Shown: positions 8,454 to 17,476 of the stretch, piece by piece
Layout: each line of letters opens with the position of its first letter
Numbering within the stretch: position 1 is the stretch's first letter
From: Bacteroidales bacterium
Lineage (GTDB): Bacteria; Bacteroidota; Bacteroidia; Bacteroidales; VadinHA17
DNA: 38,202 nucleotides
Direction of reading: 5' to 3'
Assembly (NCBI GenBank): GCA_021163295.1
Contig: JAGGXD010000262.1
Coordinates: forward strand, 1 to 38,202
Program-made: the position numbers and the translations under genes
Notes under the pieces: model-generated
The model's input: the letters and a program-made list of their open reading frames with translations, nothing else
Told to the model about the DNA's origin: nothing
The model's database searches: none

Positions 8454-9371
8454 TTAGTGAACAATCTTCAACGCACCAACAAGGCTATTGACATCTGTAA
8501 CATCCTTATTAACAAGATAATCTTCTATGCCATTTATCACTTTGACAGTAACACGTGGATCAATAAAATTAGCTGTTCCAACCTGTACAGCAGTTGCACC
8601 GGCAAGCATAAATTCAATAGCATCAGTGGCATTCATAATCCCCCCGATCCCGATAACAGGTATTTTCACAGAATTATAGACCTCCCATACCATCCTCAGT
8701 GCAACCGGTTTAATTGCCGGTCCGGATAAACCACCCGTAACCGTTGCCAGTACAGGTTCCTGCTTCTCAGCGTCGATAGCCATACCAAGCAGGGTATTAA
8801 TAAGTGAAACAGCATCAGCGCCGGCTCCTTCAACTGCCCTGGCAAATTCTGATATGGAAGTGACATTAGGAGAAAGTTTCACAATCAGGGTCTTATCATA
8901 TACTTTCCTTACTGCTGTAGTTACTTTAATAGCTGACGGACTGTGAGTTCCGAACACCATCCCACCTTCTTTGACATTCGGGCAGGAAATATTGAGTTCT
9001 ATGGCAGGTATCTTTTCCAGATCGTTTAACTTTTCAGCAACCCTCACATATTCTTCGATAGTTGATCCGGAGACATTAACAATGATATGCGTGTTATAAT
9101 GCTGTATTTCAGGATAGATGTCGCTTATAAAATAATCGACCCCTTTATTTTGCAGTCCAACTGAATTAAGCATCCCAGAGGAAGTCTCAACCATTCGTGG
9201 AGAAGGATTCCCCTCACGTTTACTTCCGGTTGTCCCCTTTACAAAAACAGCTCCCAGCTTCCCTAAATCAATAAAATCCTTATATTCCGTACCATAGCCA
9301 AAACAGCCAGATGCAGCAGTAACAGGATTCTTCAGAAACAAATTACCAATATGAACACTTAGGTTTACCAT
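8454..9371 (-). CDS. pyrD: Dihydroorotate dehydrogenase B, catalytic subunit
   Basis: This 305-residue FMN TIM-barrel enzyme oxidises dihydroorotate to orotate in pyrimidine synthesis. It belongs to the class 1B type that pairs with PyrK and uses NAD+. Characteristic segments are [13 protein letters not shown] near the start, the substrate and active-site region [13 protein letters not shown] around 125-140, and phosphate-binding strands [19 protein letters not shown] and [12 protein letters not shown] towards the end. The 7-bp overlap with the upstream pyrK shows translational coupling. Length is typical. Confidence 0.96.
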   Translation of the reverse strand: MVNLSVHIGNLFLKNPVTAASGCFGYGTEYKDFIDLGKLGAVFVKGTTGSKREGNPSPRMVETSSGMLNSVGLQNKGVDYFISDIYPEIQHYNTHIIVNVSGSTIEEYVRVAEKLNDLEKIPAIELNISCPNVKEGGMVFGTHSPSAIKVTTAVRKVYDKTLIVKLSPNVTSISEFARAVEGAGADAVSLINTLLGMAIDAEKQEPVLATVTGGLSGPAIKPVALRMVWEVYNSVKIPVIGIGGIMNATDAIEFMLAGATAVQVGTANFIDPRVTVKVINGIEDYLVNKDVTDVNSLVGALKIVH

Positions 9372-10135
9372 ACCAACTCTTTTGAATTAAAAACCGGACC
9401 ATCAGTACAAACATGAGAAATTCCATGAACTGTTTCCTGTGCACAACACAAACACGCCCCGATTCCGCAAGCCATGTTAGTTTCAAGAGAAGCCTCACAA
9501 GGTATATCGTTATTCTCGGCCCATAAAGCAACAGCTTTCATCATAACCTCAGGTCCGCATGTATAAACCATACTGATATCACCGGTTTCCTTACGCAGAA
9601 AAGAATGCTGCGTAACAACTCCCTTTTCACCTGCACTGCCATCATCCGTAGCAATATAAACTTTCCCAAACCTGTTAAAAAGATCAATATCCACAATCAA
9701 TCCTGAATTACGGAACCCAAAAAGGAAAACAGGTTCTTTGTTTTGTTCCTTTAACCAGCGGCCAAGCAGCATAAGAGGAGCAACACCAACGCCACCTCCA
9801 ATTAACAGAGCCTTTTCACCATCAGGCAATGAGAATGTATTTCCAAGCGGGTAAACCAGGTTCAGAATTTCTCCACTTTTCAATTCTGAAAGAACTCTTG
9901 TCCCTTCACCAACTACCTGTATCAGAAGGTAGAGGATATTTTTATCATAATCCACATTATAAACTGAAATGGGGCGTCTGAGAAAGGTATTCGGACCGTT
10001 ATCCACTCTTACCTGTACAAACTGACCAGGTTTAATTTCAGGCAATTGCTGTTTACCGGAAAGTGATAAAACAAAATATTCCTCATTAACCCTCCGGTTA
10101 GCTACTATCTGAAAATCGTGGATGAATTTTTTCAT
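9365..10135 (-). CDS. pyrK: Dihydroorotate dehydrogenase B, electron transfer subunit
   Basis: About 256 residues. It passes electrons from PyrD's FMN through a [2Fe-2S] cluster and FAD to NAD+. The FAD-binding domain carries RRPISVYN (53-60), the NAD-binding domain GGGVGVAPL (113-121), and the cluster ligands are C223, C228, C231 and C243 (C-x4-C-x2-C-x11-C), all present. I start at the ATG at 10135. A GTG at 10144 would add three residues but overlaps the predicted -7 element at 10144-10151. It is first in a two-gene operon with pyrD. Confidence 0.95.
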   Translation of the reverse strand: MKKFIHDFQIVANRRVNEEYFVLSLSGKQQLPEIKPGQFVQVRVDNGPNTFLRRPISVYNVDYDKNILYLLIQVVGEGTRVLSELKSGEILNLVYPLGNTFSLPDGEKALLIGGGVGVAPLMLLGRWLKEQNKEPVFLFGFRNSGLIVDIDLFNRFGKVYIATDDGSAGEKGVVTQHSFLRKETGDISMVYTCGPEVMMKAVALWAENNDIPCEASLETNMACGIGACLCCAQETVHGISHVCTDGPVFNSKELVW

Positions 10136-10143
10136 TTCAACCA

Positions 10144-10151
10144 CAAAAATA
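10144..10151 (-). promoter_or_regulatory. -7 element of pyrK-pyrD
   Basis: The minus strand reads TATTTTTG, a full match to TAnnTTTG. Transcription would begin only a few bases before the ATG at 10135, so the transcript is nearly leaderless. No convincing -33 element was found. Confidence 0.5.
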
Positions 10152-10220
10152 ACTAAATTCGGATTCTCTTTGGAATATTGTGAAAAGTATTTAATATTGT
10201 GTTGGTAAAAGATTTCTAAG

Positions 10221-10241
10221 CTCTTAGCCCTTAGCTCTTAG
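10221..10241. repeat. 7-bp tandem repeat at the XRE gene stop
   Basis: CTCTTAG, CCCTTAG, CTCTTAG, followed by the imperfect CTCCTCAG (to 10249). The stop codon of the XRE gene (10224-10226) lies in the first unit, and its last codons are read from the repeat. Confidence 0.8.
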
Positions 10242-10655
10242 CTCCTCAGAGGGTACATATTCAGTAAATGTCTGATCAGAATAGAAAACAAGTACTTTTA
10301 CAATCACTTTTCCATCTGTTTTTATCTTTACATCAGACACATAAGGTAATGGATCATGTTCAGATTCAACTTTTCTTGTATTAATACTTTCTTTAGAAGC
10401 TGATTTCTTGCTATTTTCTATAACCTTATCGACCGTTTTGTACATTTCACCATGCCCCAGAATTAACCATTCCGGATTTATTGTATCAAATTTCTTTAAT
10501 ATCTCCTGTATAAAATCAAAACCGGGTTTATTCCTTCCCGACAGGATATGTGAAATGCTAGAAGGTCTGTATCCTACAATTTTTGCAAATTGTGAAGAGG
10601 TAAGCCCTTCATTTTCAAGCAAAAGCCTCAATCTTTTGTCAATTTGATTTTCCAT
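10224..10655 (-). CDS. XRE-family helix-turn-helix regulator, probably autoregulated
   Basis: This 143-residue protein has an N-terminal HTH_3-type DNA-binding domain (about 5-65). It reads LRLLLENEGLTSSQFAKIVG, then RPSSISHILSGRNKPGFDF, and ends in a conserved PEWLILGHGEMY seen in many Bacteroidota XRE proteins. The C-terminal half (about 85-143) is charged and has no recognisable domain; it could mediate dimerisation or ligand sensing. Upstream lie three palindromic TTACAWATGTAA-like sites in 60 bp. The first overlaps the gene's own -7 element and ends 3 bp before the start codon, which points to autorepression. The predicted transcript starts at or next to the ATG. No phage genes are nearby. 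Confidence 0.85.
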   Translation of the reverse strand: MENQIDKRLRLLLENEGLTSSQFAKIVGYRPSSISHILSGRNKPGFDFIQEILKKFDTINPEWLILGHGEMYKTVDKVIENSKKSASKESINTRKVESEHDPLPYVSDVKIKTDGKVIVKVLVFYSDQTFTEYVPSEELRAKG

Positions 10656-10658
10656 ATG

Positions 10659-10717
10659 TTACAAATGTAATAAATATTTCTTTAACATATGTGAATACAT
10701 GTGTGTTACATATGTGA
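10659..10717 (-). promoter_or_regulatory. Promoter-proximal operator array of the XRE gene
   Basis: Three dyads occur: TTACAAATGTAA (10659-10670, perfect arms), TAACATATGTGA (10683-10694) and TTACATATGTGA (10706-10717). Their starts are 24 and 23 bp apart, close to two helical turns. On the minus strand the first contains TACATTTG, a perfect -7 element (10662-10669), so a bound repressor would block the promoter. A related ACATGT core lies between sites 2 and 3. Confidence 0.65.
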
Positions 10718-11076
10718 TATCAAAATTCTCATTATTCCGTATTTTCTCCTGATATTTATTAAATTATATGTATTTAATACTTATTAAGGCATTAATATTG
10801 CTTTCCCCTACTTGTTTGATGTTTAGAATGATCTTAATATTTATATTATTATTCAGGTATAGCTTATAATACTTCCTTTTTTGCTTATTTCAATCATTAC
10901 TTTATCGAAATAAGATAATTAAATGGTAATCAATCATATATCATCATATTTTGAAACATATTTTACAATATTGTGAAGAATTTTATAATTCTCTTAAATT
11001 AATACTATATATAAGGGTGTTATAAGACTGGTAATGTGTAATATATATCAATATACTATCTTTATCGATTTTATAG

Positions 11077-11160
11077 TTACAAATGTCAACACTTTATCTA
11101 TTTATCGCACATTTATTCTTCACAAATGTAATATATATGTATTATAATTAACATATGTAA
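11077..11160. promoter_or_regulatory. Distal operator cluster, same dyad as at the XRE gene
   Basis: TTACAAATGTCA (11077-11088), TCACAAATGTAA (11120-11131) and TAACATATGTAA (11149-11160) share the TTACAWATGTAA consensus. They lie about 400-500 bp from the promoter-proximal trio and about 200 bp before the symporter gene. They could bring the symporter under the XRE regulator or allow DNA looping between clusters. Confidence 0.55.
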
Positions 11161-11360
11161 ATGTATTTTAACTCTTTAACGAAAATTTATTTTTTTTGGA
11201 TTAATGTATTTTCATTTTGGAACAGTCACCCGTTCGTCCACTCACCTATTCCATTCTTCCTCTCTTCCCATTTTTCCATTATTCCACCTTTCCAATTCCC
11301 TCTACTCCACTTTTCAATAAATGATCAATTATTTTTATATTAGCGGTCAAAAAGCGAAAA

Positions 11361-12575
11361 ATGAAAAGAATAAGAATTAAACTTCACTGGCAGATACTCA
11401 TTGCTTTGATACTGGGAGTGTTTTTTGGACTTTATTTAAAGGATCATGCATATTGGGTTGAATGGATAGGAGAAGTCTTTCTGAGGGGTCTGAAAATGAT
11501 CATTATACCTATAATCCTTACCTCTATCATATCGGCTATTACAAATATTGGCTCTGGCAATATTGGGCGTCTTGGCCTGAAAACCATTATCTATTATATA
11601 TCAACGAGCATTCTTGCAATATTAACAGGACTTATTCTTGTAAATCTAATTCGCCCGGGTGCAGGCGCTGACCTGGGCTTAACAGGTGATGTTGAAGGGT
11701 TTGCTCTTGTGGAGAAGAGTTTAGGTCAGACTTTCATAGAAATGATCCCTGTTAATATATTCAAGGCACTCGTTGAAGGAAAAATGCTCTCTATTATCTT
11801 ATTCGCTTTCCTTTTCGGATTTGTTATCACACAGCTTAACAACAAGCACAAGGAGACACTCACCAATTTCTTTAATGCCTCATTTGAAGCAATGATGAAG
11901 CTTACAATGATTATAATAAAACTTGCCCCGCTTGGGATATTCGGTATCATTGCCGGAGTGGTTGCCCAAACCGAGAACCTGTCTGAACTGGCTCTTCGTA
12001 TGGGTGAATATATGCTAACTGTTCTCATTGGTCTGTCAATTCATTGTTTCATAACCCTTCCGCTTATCCAGCTATTACTGGCTAAAGTAAATCCTTTAAA
12101 ACATTTCCAGGCGGTATCTACTCCCCTGCTGACAGCTTTTTCCACTTCATCAACTATGGCTACTCTTCCCCTAACCCTTGATGCAGTTGAACATAATGAT
12201 GGTGTTTCCCGGAAAATAACCGGTTTTACACTGCCACTCGGTGCAACGGTCAACATGGACGGAACAGCATTATATGAATGTGTTGCAGCGGTATTCATTG
12301 CCCAGGCATACGGTCTGGACCTTAGCTTAATGCAACAGGCACTGGTTGTAATAACAGCCCTGTTGGCTTCTATTGGGGCTGCAGGTGTGCCTATGGCAGG
12401 AATGGTAATGATCACAATTATCTTATCAGCCATTGGGCTACCACTGGAAGCCATTGGATTGATAATATCAGTTGACAGGATACTGGATATGTTCAGAACA
12501 GCTACCAATGTGTGGAGTGATACAACCGGGGCTCTTGTTGTGGCACGCACTGAGGGTGAGGTTTTTAAGGTGTAA
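11361..12575 (+). CDS. Dicarboxylate/amino acid:cation symporter (DAACS family)
   Basis: This 404-residue inner-membrane protein of the GltP/DctA/GltPh family imports glutamate, aspartate or C4-dicarboxylates with Na+ or H+. It is strongly hydrophobic throughout. The family's serine-rich re-entrant hairpin is seen as FSTSSTMATLPLTLD, followed by the substrate and cation motif GATVNMDGTALYE, a second hairpin (GAAGVPMAGMVMI), and the last helix with DRILDMFRTATNVWSD. Length is typical. Which substrate it carries cannot be settled. It stands alone and is convergent with the next gene (2-bp gap). Confidence 0.94.
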   Translation: MKRIRIKLHWQILIALILGVFFGLYLKDHAYWVEWIGEVFLRGLKMIIIPIILTSIISAITNIGSGNIGRLGLKTIIYYISTSILAILTGLILVNLIRPGAGADLGLTGDVEGFALVEKSLGQTFIEMIPVNIFKALVEGKMLSIILFAFLFGFVITQLNNKHKETLTNFFNASFEAMMKLTMIIIKLAPLGIFGIIAGVVAQTENLSELALRMGEYMLTVLIGLSIHCFITLPLIQLLLAKVNPLKHFQAVSTPLLTAFSTSSTMATLPLTLDAVEHNDGVSRKITGFTLPLGATVNMDGTALYECVAAVFIAQAYGLDLSLMQQALVVITALLASIGAAGVPMAGMVMITIILSAIGLPLEAIGLIISVDRILDMFRTATNVWSDTTGALVVARTEGEVFKV

Positions 12576-12577
12576 TA

Positions 12578-13153
12578 TCAGAAGTTAATTCCAAATTTAA
12601 TAATAGGGTTATTATACAAAGAATTAGCAGTTTCATTCAGATTCCAGAGGAGCATAATATTTACGGATGCTCTCTCGGAAATTGGCTGACTGATACCACC
12701 GCCGACAAGAACTGATTGTAACCAAAACCGCCCCTCACTGCCTGTAAGGTCAAAATATTGCCGTTCAAGGTTTAAAGCTTCATATTCAGCATGTACAAAT
12801 AATCCTCCATGAAATCCGAGAGGAATAAACTCGTCAAGGTCGCCGATAACCATAATCCTTGTAAAAGCTCTCCCTCCGTAAATGTGTGTATTGAATTTGA
12901 ATCCGGCATAATTCTCGCCATATAACTGGTATTTCGGTCCTGCTGCTACAGAAAGCCATGGGAAAATGCGATATCCGGCAATTGGTGAAACCTCAATATT
13001 TGTAATTGATCCAAATTGCAAACCAAAATTTCCACCAAAAAAATACCGTCTTCCTTTACCCGACCTGTTTCCATCGGTCTGGGCAACAATGGAAATAACA
13101 ATAAAGAAGAAGAACACTGTAGAAATAGTTAATCTTTTAATATTCAACAACAT
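12578..13153 (-). CDS. Small outer-membrane beta-barrel protein
   Basis: This 191-residue protein has an N-terminal signal peptide (about 1-25, ending around SIVAQ). The rest alternates polar and hydrophobic residues with many aromatics (FFGGNFGLQFGS, WLSVAAGPKYQLYG, FHGGLFVHAEYEAL) and ends in KFGINF, with a C-terminal Phe typical of outer-membrane barrels. Eight or so strands seem possible. No family name can be given with confidence and no neighbour suggests a function. Confidence 0.7.
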   Translation of the reverse strand: MLLNIKRLTISTVFFFFIVISIVAQTDGNRSGKGRRYFFGGNFGLQFGSITNIEVSPIAGYRIFPWLSVAAGPKYQLYGENYAGFKFNTHIYGGRAFTRIMVIGDLDEFIPLGFHGGLFVHAEYEALNLERQYFDLTGSEGRFWLQSVLVGGGISQPISERASVNIMLLWNLNETANSLYNNPIIKFGINF

Positions 13154-13252
13154 AATAGTCTTTTAAGTATTAAATTTGACCGCTTGATAAAAATATAGAA
13201 TGAAATTGAAACGTCAAAAAGAATGCCAAAATTACTTTTAATTTATCACAAC

Positions 13253-13340
13253 ATTCCAGTATTCCAGTATTCCAGTATTCCAGTATTCCAGTATTCCAGT
13301 ATTCCAGTATTCCAGTATTCCAGTATTCCAGTATTCCAAT
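13253..13340. repeat. 8-bp tandem repeat, 10 perfect copies
   Basis: Ten uninterrupted copies of ATTCCAGT (13253-13332) plus one ATTCCAAT (13333-13340). There are no spacers, so it is not a CRISPR array. It ends about 38 bp before the probable -7 element of the SDR gene. Such a pure octamer run is expected to vary in copy number by slippage. Related octamers occur at 16215 and, in the other orientation, at 19627. Confidence 0.97.
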
Positions 13341-13377
13341 ATCCATATGAATCCTTCTGAAGAACCATAAACTTTAA

Positions 13378-13385
13378 TAACTTTA
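13378..13385 (+). promoter_or_regulatory. Probable -7 element of the SDR gene
   Basis: TAACTTTA matches TAnnTTTG at seven of eight positions, 25 bp before the start codon. The -33 element is weak (TCTG at 13356-13359). The octamer array sits just upstream, so its length could affect this promoter. Confidence 0.4.
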
Positions 13386-13410
13386 CAAACCAAACAAATA
13401 CATTTTTACT

Positions 13411-14121
13411 ATGAATATTATTATCACCGGAGCAAGTCGAGGGATTGGACGCGAAACAGCAAAGATATTTGCCGCCAATAAAAAGAACCTTATTATTGTA
13501 ATTTCAAGGAGTAAGGATAAATTACAAAGTCTTAAAACTGAGTGCAATGATAAAGAAGCGGGGGAAATAATTCCATTAGTTACAGACCTTGAAAATATAA
13601 CGAAAAATGAAAAGAAAATCTATGATTTTGTTATCAAACATATGAAATCGGTTGATATACTGATAAACAACGCAGGATTCCTGCAAAAGACTTTATTTAC
13701 AGAAACATCCTGTGATACTGCAGAACGCACCTTTAATATTAATTTTTTTGCTCCTGCTCAATTAATAAACCTGTTATTACCTCTAATGGGAAAGGAAAAA
13801 AGAAGTCATGTAATAAATATCAGCAGTATGGGAGCGATTCAGGGAAGCGCAAAATTTCCGGGTTTATCATACTATAGTGCCAGTAAGGCTGCAATTGCAA
13901 ACTTAACAGAATGTCTGGCTGAAGAATACAAAGAACAAAATATTGCCTTTAATTGTTTAGCCCTCGGATCTGCAAATACCGAGATGTTTAATGAAGCTTT
14001 TCCGGGTTATAAAGCAGCTGTAACAGCACAGGAAATGGCAGTTTTGGTATCAGATTTTGCAATTAAAGGAGATAAATATTTTAATGGTAAAATCCTCCCT
14101 GTGTCAGAAACCACCCCTTAA
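13411..14121 (+). CDS. Short-chain dehydrogenase/reductase
   Basis: This 236-residue classical SDR uses NAD(P)H to reduce or oxidise a carbonyl or alcohol. The cofactor loop is TGASRGIG (6-13), the NNAG motif is at 86-89, and the catalytic residues are Ser139, Tyr155 and Lys159 (YSASK). The substrate is not predictable; 3-oxoacyl reductases, sugar and steroid dehydrogenases share this pattern. Its 3' end overlaps the convergent buk gene by 4 bp. The copy-number-variable octamer array lies directly upstream. Confidence 0.92.
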   Translation: MNIIITGASRGIGRETAKIFAANKKNLIIVISRSKDKLQSLKTECNDKEAGEIIPLVTDLENITKNEKKIYDFVIKHMKSVDILINNAGFLQKTLFTETSCDTAERTFNINFFAPAQLINLLLPLMGKEKRSHVINISSMGAIQGSAKFPGLSYYSASKAAIANLTECLAEEYKEQNIAFNCLALGSANTEMFNEAFPGYKAAVTAQEMAVLVSDFAIKGDKYFNGKILPVSETTP

Positions 14122-15197
14122 TACACTTTACATTCCACTTCTCCCTTCATGACCATTAAAGCATTCATTACCAAAGCCTCCATTTCGTCTTCGCCCGGGT
14201 AAACCACCACTTTTGCGATATGGGCTACCATAGTTTTAATATAATCAACTATGATACTATTATGAGCAATACCTCCTGTTAAGATAATAGCATCAACATT
14301 TCCTTTCATTACGGTACCCATTGCACCAATCTCTTTAGCTATCTGGTATGCCATTGCATTAAGGATAAGAATTGTCTTTTTATCACCGTTTTCTGCTTTC
14401 AATCCTGCTTCATAAGCATCATTAGTGCCCAGATAAGCAATCATTCCCCCCTTACCTTTAATCATCTTCATCACATAATCCAGGGAATATTTTCCACTAA
14501 AGCACAAGCGGGCAAGATCACCGGCAGGTAATGTACCACTTCGTTCAGGAGTAAACGGACCATCTCCGTCCAGTGCCTGATTTGCGTCAATTACCCTGCC
14601 TTTCTGATGTGCAGCAACAGAAATACCTCCTCCCATATGGACAATTATCAGGTTCAACTCTTCATATTTTCTGCCAAGGAAATTAGCATACGCCCGTCCC
14701 ATTGCTTTATGATTCAGGGCATGAAAAACAGACCGGCGTTCAAATTCCGGATGACCGGAAATCCTTGAAACTTCCTGAAATTCATCAACTACTGTAGGAT
14801 CGGCAATAAATGCTCTGACTTTTCTATCTTTAAATGATGTGGCAATATCGTAGGCAATCAGTCCCCCAAGATTACTTGCATGTTCACCATATGTACATTC
14901 TATCATATCTTTCCGCATCTCTTCATTTACTTCATACACACCTGATTCAACCGGCTTTAATATACCTCCGCGACCAACAACCGCTGAAATATCTTCAACC
15001 TTTACATTGCCTTTTACCAGCTCTTCAAGAATAATCTTTTTCCGGAATTCAAACTGATCAACAATTCTTTCAAATTTATTCAGATCTTCGAGCGGATGCT
15101 TGATTGATTTTAAGAAACGGGATTTTTGATTAAGGTATATTGCTATCTTGGTTGAAGTTGAACCCGGATTTATTGCAAGAATTCGATATGCATCCAT
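14118..15197 (-). CDS. buk: Butyrate kinase
   Basis: This 359-residue acetokinase-family enzyme converts butyryl phosphate and ADP to butyrate and ATP; branched short acyl phosphates are often also accepted. Family signs are the N-terminal phosphate loop ILAINPGSTSTKIAIY, the IVHMGGGISVAAH segment, the LDGDGPFTPERSGTLP block specific to butyrate rather than acetate kinases, and IILTGGIAHN near the end. It is the last gene of the operon, 20 bp after ptb. Confidence 0.94.
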   Translation of the reverse strand: MDAYRILAINPGSTSTKIAIYLNQKSRFLKSIKHPLEDLNKFERIVDQFEFRKKIILEELVKGNVKVEDISAVVGRGGILKPVESGVYEVNEEMRKDMIECTYGEHASNLGGLIAYDIATSFKDRKVRAFIADPTVVDEFQEVSRISGHPEFERRSVFHALNHKAMGRAYANFLGRKYEELNLIIVHMGGGISVAAHQKGRVIDANQALDGDGPFTPERSGTLPAGDLARLCFSGKYSLDYVMKMIKGKGGMIAYLGTNDAYEAGLKAENGDKKTILILNAMAYQIAKEIGAMGTVMKGNVDAIILTGGIAHNSIIVDYIKTMVAHIAKVVVYPGEDEMEALVMNALMVMKGEVECKVY

Positions 15198-15217
15198 AGT
15201 TGTTGTTCTATAAGAAA

Positions 15218-16120
15218 CTATTCCGACATAAGAGATGCCAGTGCAATAGAATTTAGTTTTGTCTGTACGCTATCACCTCTTGAAGAGAGTATAGCAGGCA
15301 CACGTGCACCTGCAACAACAGCTGCCACCTCCCCGTCTGTAAGTTTTGTATGAAATTTATAAAAAACGTTTCCGGATTCGATATTCGGGAACAGGATACA
15401 ATCAGCATTACCGGCGACTTCAGAGTTAATCTTCTTAATTTCAGCACTTTCCTTATCAATAGCTACATCCAGAGCAAACGGTCCGTCTATAACAGCACCT
15501 TTTATCTGCCCCCTGTCACTCATTTTTGCTAACACAGTTGCGTCAACACATGCCTGCATTTTTGGAAGAATTTGTTCTGTTGCTGCCAGCACAGCCAGTT
15601 TAGGTCTTTTGATACCAAGTGAATGTGCTGTTCTTATTAAGAATTTTGCTATAACAATTTTCTCCTTCAATTCCGGTTGAGGAATAATAGCAACATCACC
15701 AATAATAAGCAGTTTATGATATTTTTTGGGTTCCACCACAGAAATATGTGTAAGTATAGCTCCATGATCCATCAATCCATTTTCTTTATTCAGGATAGCC
15801 CGCATATATTTATCGGTACTGACCATGCCTTTCATTATAAGGTCTCCTTTGCCACTGTTAATAAGCTGGACAGCCTTTGCAGCAGCATCAGATTCATTTT
15901 TTTCATTAAAGATTGTAAATAATCCCGGATTTATGTTTTCCTTTTCACAAACCGATTCAATAATTTTCTTATCACCAACAAGGGTAGCATCAATAATCCC
16001 TAGTTTAACTGCTTTGTGAATAGCCTCAATAGTATGTGCATCGTTAGCAAAAGCAGCAATAAGGCGTTTCTTTTTCCCTGATTTCAGGGCATCAAACATT
16101 TCATTAAGCTTTGTTATCAT
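15218..16120 (-). CDS. ptb: Phosphate butyryltransferase (phosphate acyltransferase family)
   Basis: This 300-residue protein exchanges CoA for phosphate on butyryl-CoA, feeding Buk. Visible family segments are KKRLIAAFANDAHTIEAI near the N-terminus, LIMKGMVSTDKYMRAILNKE, and ILFPNIESGNVFYKFHTKLT near the C-terminus, the counterpart of the Pta motif PTMEAGNIAYKL in the upstream gene. No extra domain is present. Pairing with buk strongly supports the assignment, though isobutyryl- or isovaleryl-CoA from amino acid fermentation may be the real substrate. Confidence 0.92.
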   Translation of the reverse strand: MITKLNEMFDALKSGKKKRLIAAFANDAHTIEAIHKAVKLGIIDATLVGDKKIIESVCEKENINPGLFTIFNEKNESDAAAKAVQLINSGKGDLIMKGMVSTDKYMRAILNKENGLMDHGAILTHISVVEPKKYHKLLIIGDVAIIPQPELKEKIVIAKFLIRTAHSLGIKRPKLAVLAATEQILPKMQACVDATVLAKMSDRGQIKGAVIDGPFALDVAIDKESAEIKKINSEVAGNADCILFPNIESGNVFYKFHTKLTDGEVAAVVAGARVPAILSSRGDSVQTKLNSIALASLMSE

Positions 16121-16214
16121 TTCCAGATAAATTATTGATTAATAGAAAAATGTTAGAGTTACGAGTTTCAGGTTACGAGTTCATTTTATATTCTCTTATT
16201 TCTTCTATCTTCCC

Positions 16215-16238
16215 AATATTCCAATATTCCATCATTCC
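16215..16238. repeat. 8-bp tandem repeat, 3 copies, at the ackA stop
   Basis: AATATTCC, AATATTCC, ATCATTCC. The unit is a one-base variant of the 13253 array (AGTATTCC in the same phase). The ackA stop (16232-16234) and last Glu codon lie in the third unit. The 16121-16214 stretch before it also has a direct repeat built on GTTACGAGTT. Confidence 0.8.
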
Positions 16239-17437
16239 ATCTTTGTAACAATATCTCTTGTATCTCTTGCGATTACAAGTTCTTCATTAGTAGGTACTAT
16301 TATTACTGTCACTTTTGAATCATCTGCACTAATAACTTTCTCTTTTCCACGGACACCTTTATTCTTATCAGCATCAAATTTTAATCCCAAGAACTCAAAA
16401 TCTTTACAAACCTCACTTCTTGTCAGATCGGCATTCTCTCCAATTCCTCCGGTAAAGATCAGTATATCAACGCCCCCCATAGCAGCAGCATATGCTCCTA
16501 TATATTTCCTAATTCTGTAATGGTACATATCCAAACCCAGGGATGCTCTCCAATCCCCCTTTTCAGATGCTTCTTCCACCTCACGCATATCCGAAGAGAT
16601 ACCGGTAATACCGAGAATTCCACTATGCTTATTTATCAGTGTATTTGCTTCAGTGATACCAATCTCTTCCCTGCGCATAATATATATCAGAACCCCAAGG
16701 TCCAGGTCTCCTGTTCTGGTACCCATTATCAATCCTTCAACAGGTGTTAGTCCCATTGATGTATCTACCGACTTCCCATTATTAATTGCAGCAACAGATG
16801 CACCATTCCCTAAATGGCATGAAATAATTTTTGAATTGGAACATTTTCCTCCAAGAATATCACACGCCCTGGTTGTCACATAACGGTGGGAAGTTCCGTG
16901 AAAACCATAACGACGAATACCATATTTAATATAAAGTGAATGAGGTATAGCATACATATATGCATAAGAAGGTATGGTTTGGTGGAAAGCAGTATCAAAA
17001 ACCCCTACCTGCGGAATATCAGGTAATAATTCTTTCATAGCATATATCCCTTTCAGGTTGGGAGGATTATGAAGAGGTGCCAGGTCAATATAATTCTCCA
17101 TTTGTTTAATTACTTCATCTGTAATATAAACACTGGAACTAAATTTCTCACCCCCATGTACAACTCTGTGGCCAATAGCATCAATTTCACTAAAATTACT
17201 GATACTACCATGCTTTTTACTTGACAGAACACCCAAAATATATTCTACTCCTTGTTGATGATCAATAATTTCGCCCTCAAGTTTAACTTTATCGCCGTCA
17301 TTCCTTTCGTTTGTGATTGATGATCCATGCAAACCAATTTTATCAACAATTCCTTTTGCAAATACCTTTTCATTATCCATATCGAATAACTGATATTTGA
17401 TAGAAGAACTACCACAATTCAGTACTATTATTTTCAT
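16232..17437 (-). CDS. ackA: Acetate kinase
   Basis: This 401-residue enzyme makes acetate and ATP from acetyl phosphate and ADP, the energy-yielding end of fermentation. The N-terminal IIVLNCGSSSIKYQLF, the central RRYGFHGTSHRYV (His and Arg in phosphoryl transfer), CHLGNGASVAAI, the LTPVEGLIMGTRTGDLDLG block and ILIFTGGIGENA are all intact. It lies between hbd and ptb in a five-gene operon, about 110 bp before ptb. Its last residues come from an octamer repeat. Confidence 0.97.
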   Translation of the reverse strand: MKIIVLNCGSSSIKYQLFDMDNEKVFAKGIVDKIGLHGSSITNERNDGDKVKLEGEIIDHQQGVEYILGVLSSKKHGSISNFSEIDAIGHRVVHGGEKFSSSVYITDEVIKQMENYIDLAPLHNPPNLKGIYAMKELLPDIPQVGVFDTAFHQTIPSYAYMYAIPHSLYIKYGIRRYGFHGTSHRYVTTRACDILGGKCSNSKIISCHLGNGASVAAINNGKSVDTSMGLTPVEGLIMGTRTGDLDLGVLIYIMRREEIGITEANTLINKHSGILGITGISSDMREVEEASEKGDWRASLGLDMYHYRIRKYIGAYAAAMGGVDILIFTGGIGENADLTRSEVCKDFEFLGLKFDADKNKGVRGKEKVISADDSKVTVIIVPTNEELVIARDTRDIVTKME

Positions 17438-17476
17438 ACTTAGTTCATTTACTGATTCTGATTAATATTCAGTTTT

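Larger units (their letters stand above)
10656..11360. other. Long AT-rich intergenic region
   Basis: This is a 705-bp divergent region with no credible gene. The end next to the XRE gene and the part at 11077-11160 carry copies of the same dyad. The middle (10730-11070) is very AT-rich with nothing I can name. From 11219 to 11325 it becomes pyrimidine-rich with many ATTCC and TTCC words, as in other intergenic tracts here. I found no clear -33/-7 pair for the symporter gene. Confidence 0.6.

Noticed and set aside
12041-12550. 169-residue reading frame on the minus strand
   Set aside because: Antisense shadow of the DAACS symporter, whose motifs occupy the plus strand.
13253-13340. CRISPR-like repeat array
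   Set aside because: The 8-bp units are directly adjacent with no spacers, and no cas gene is present.
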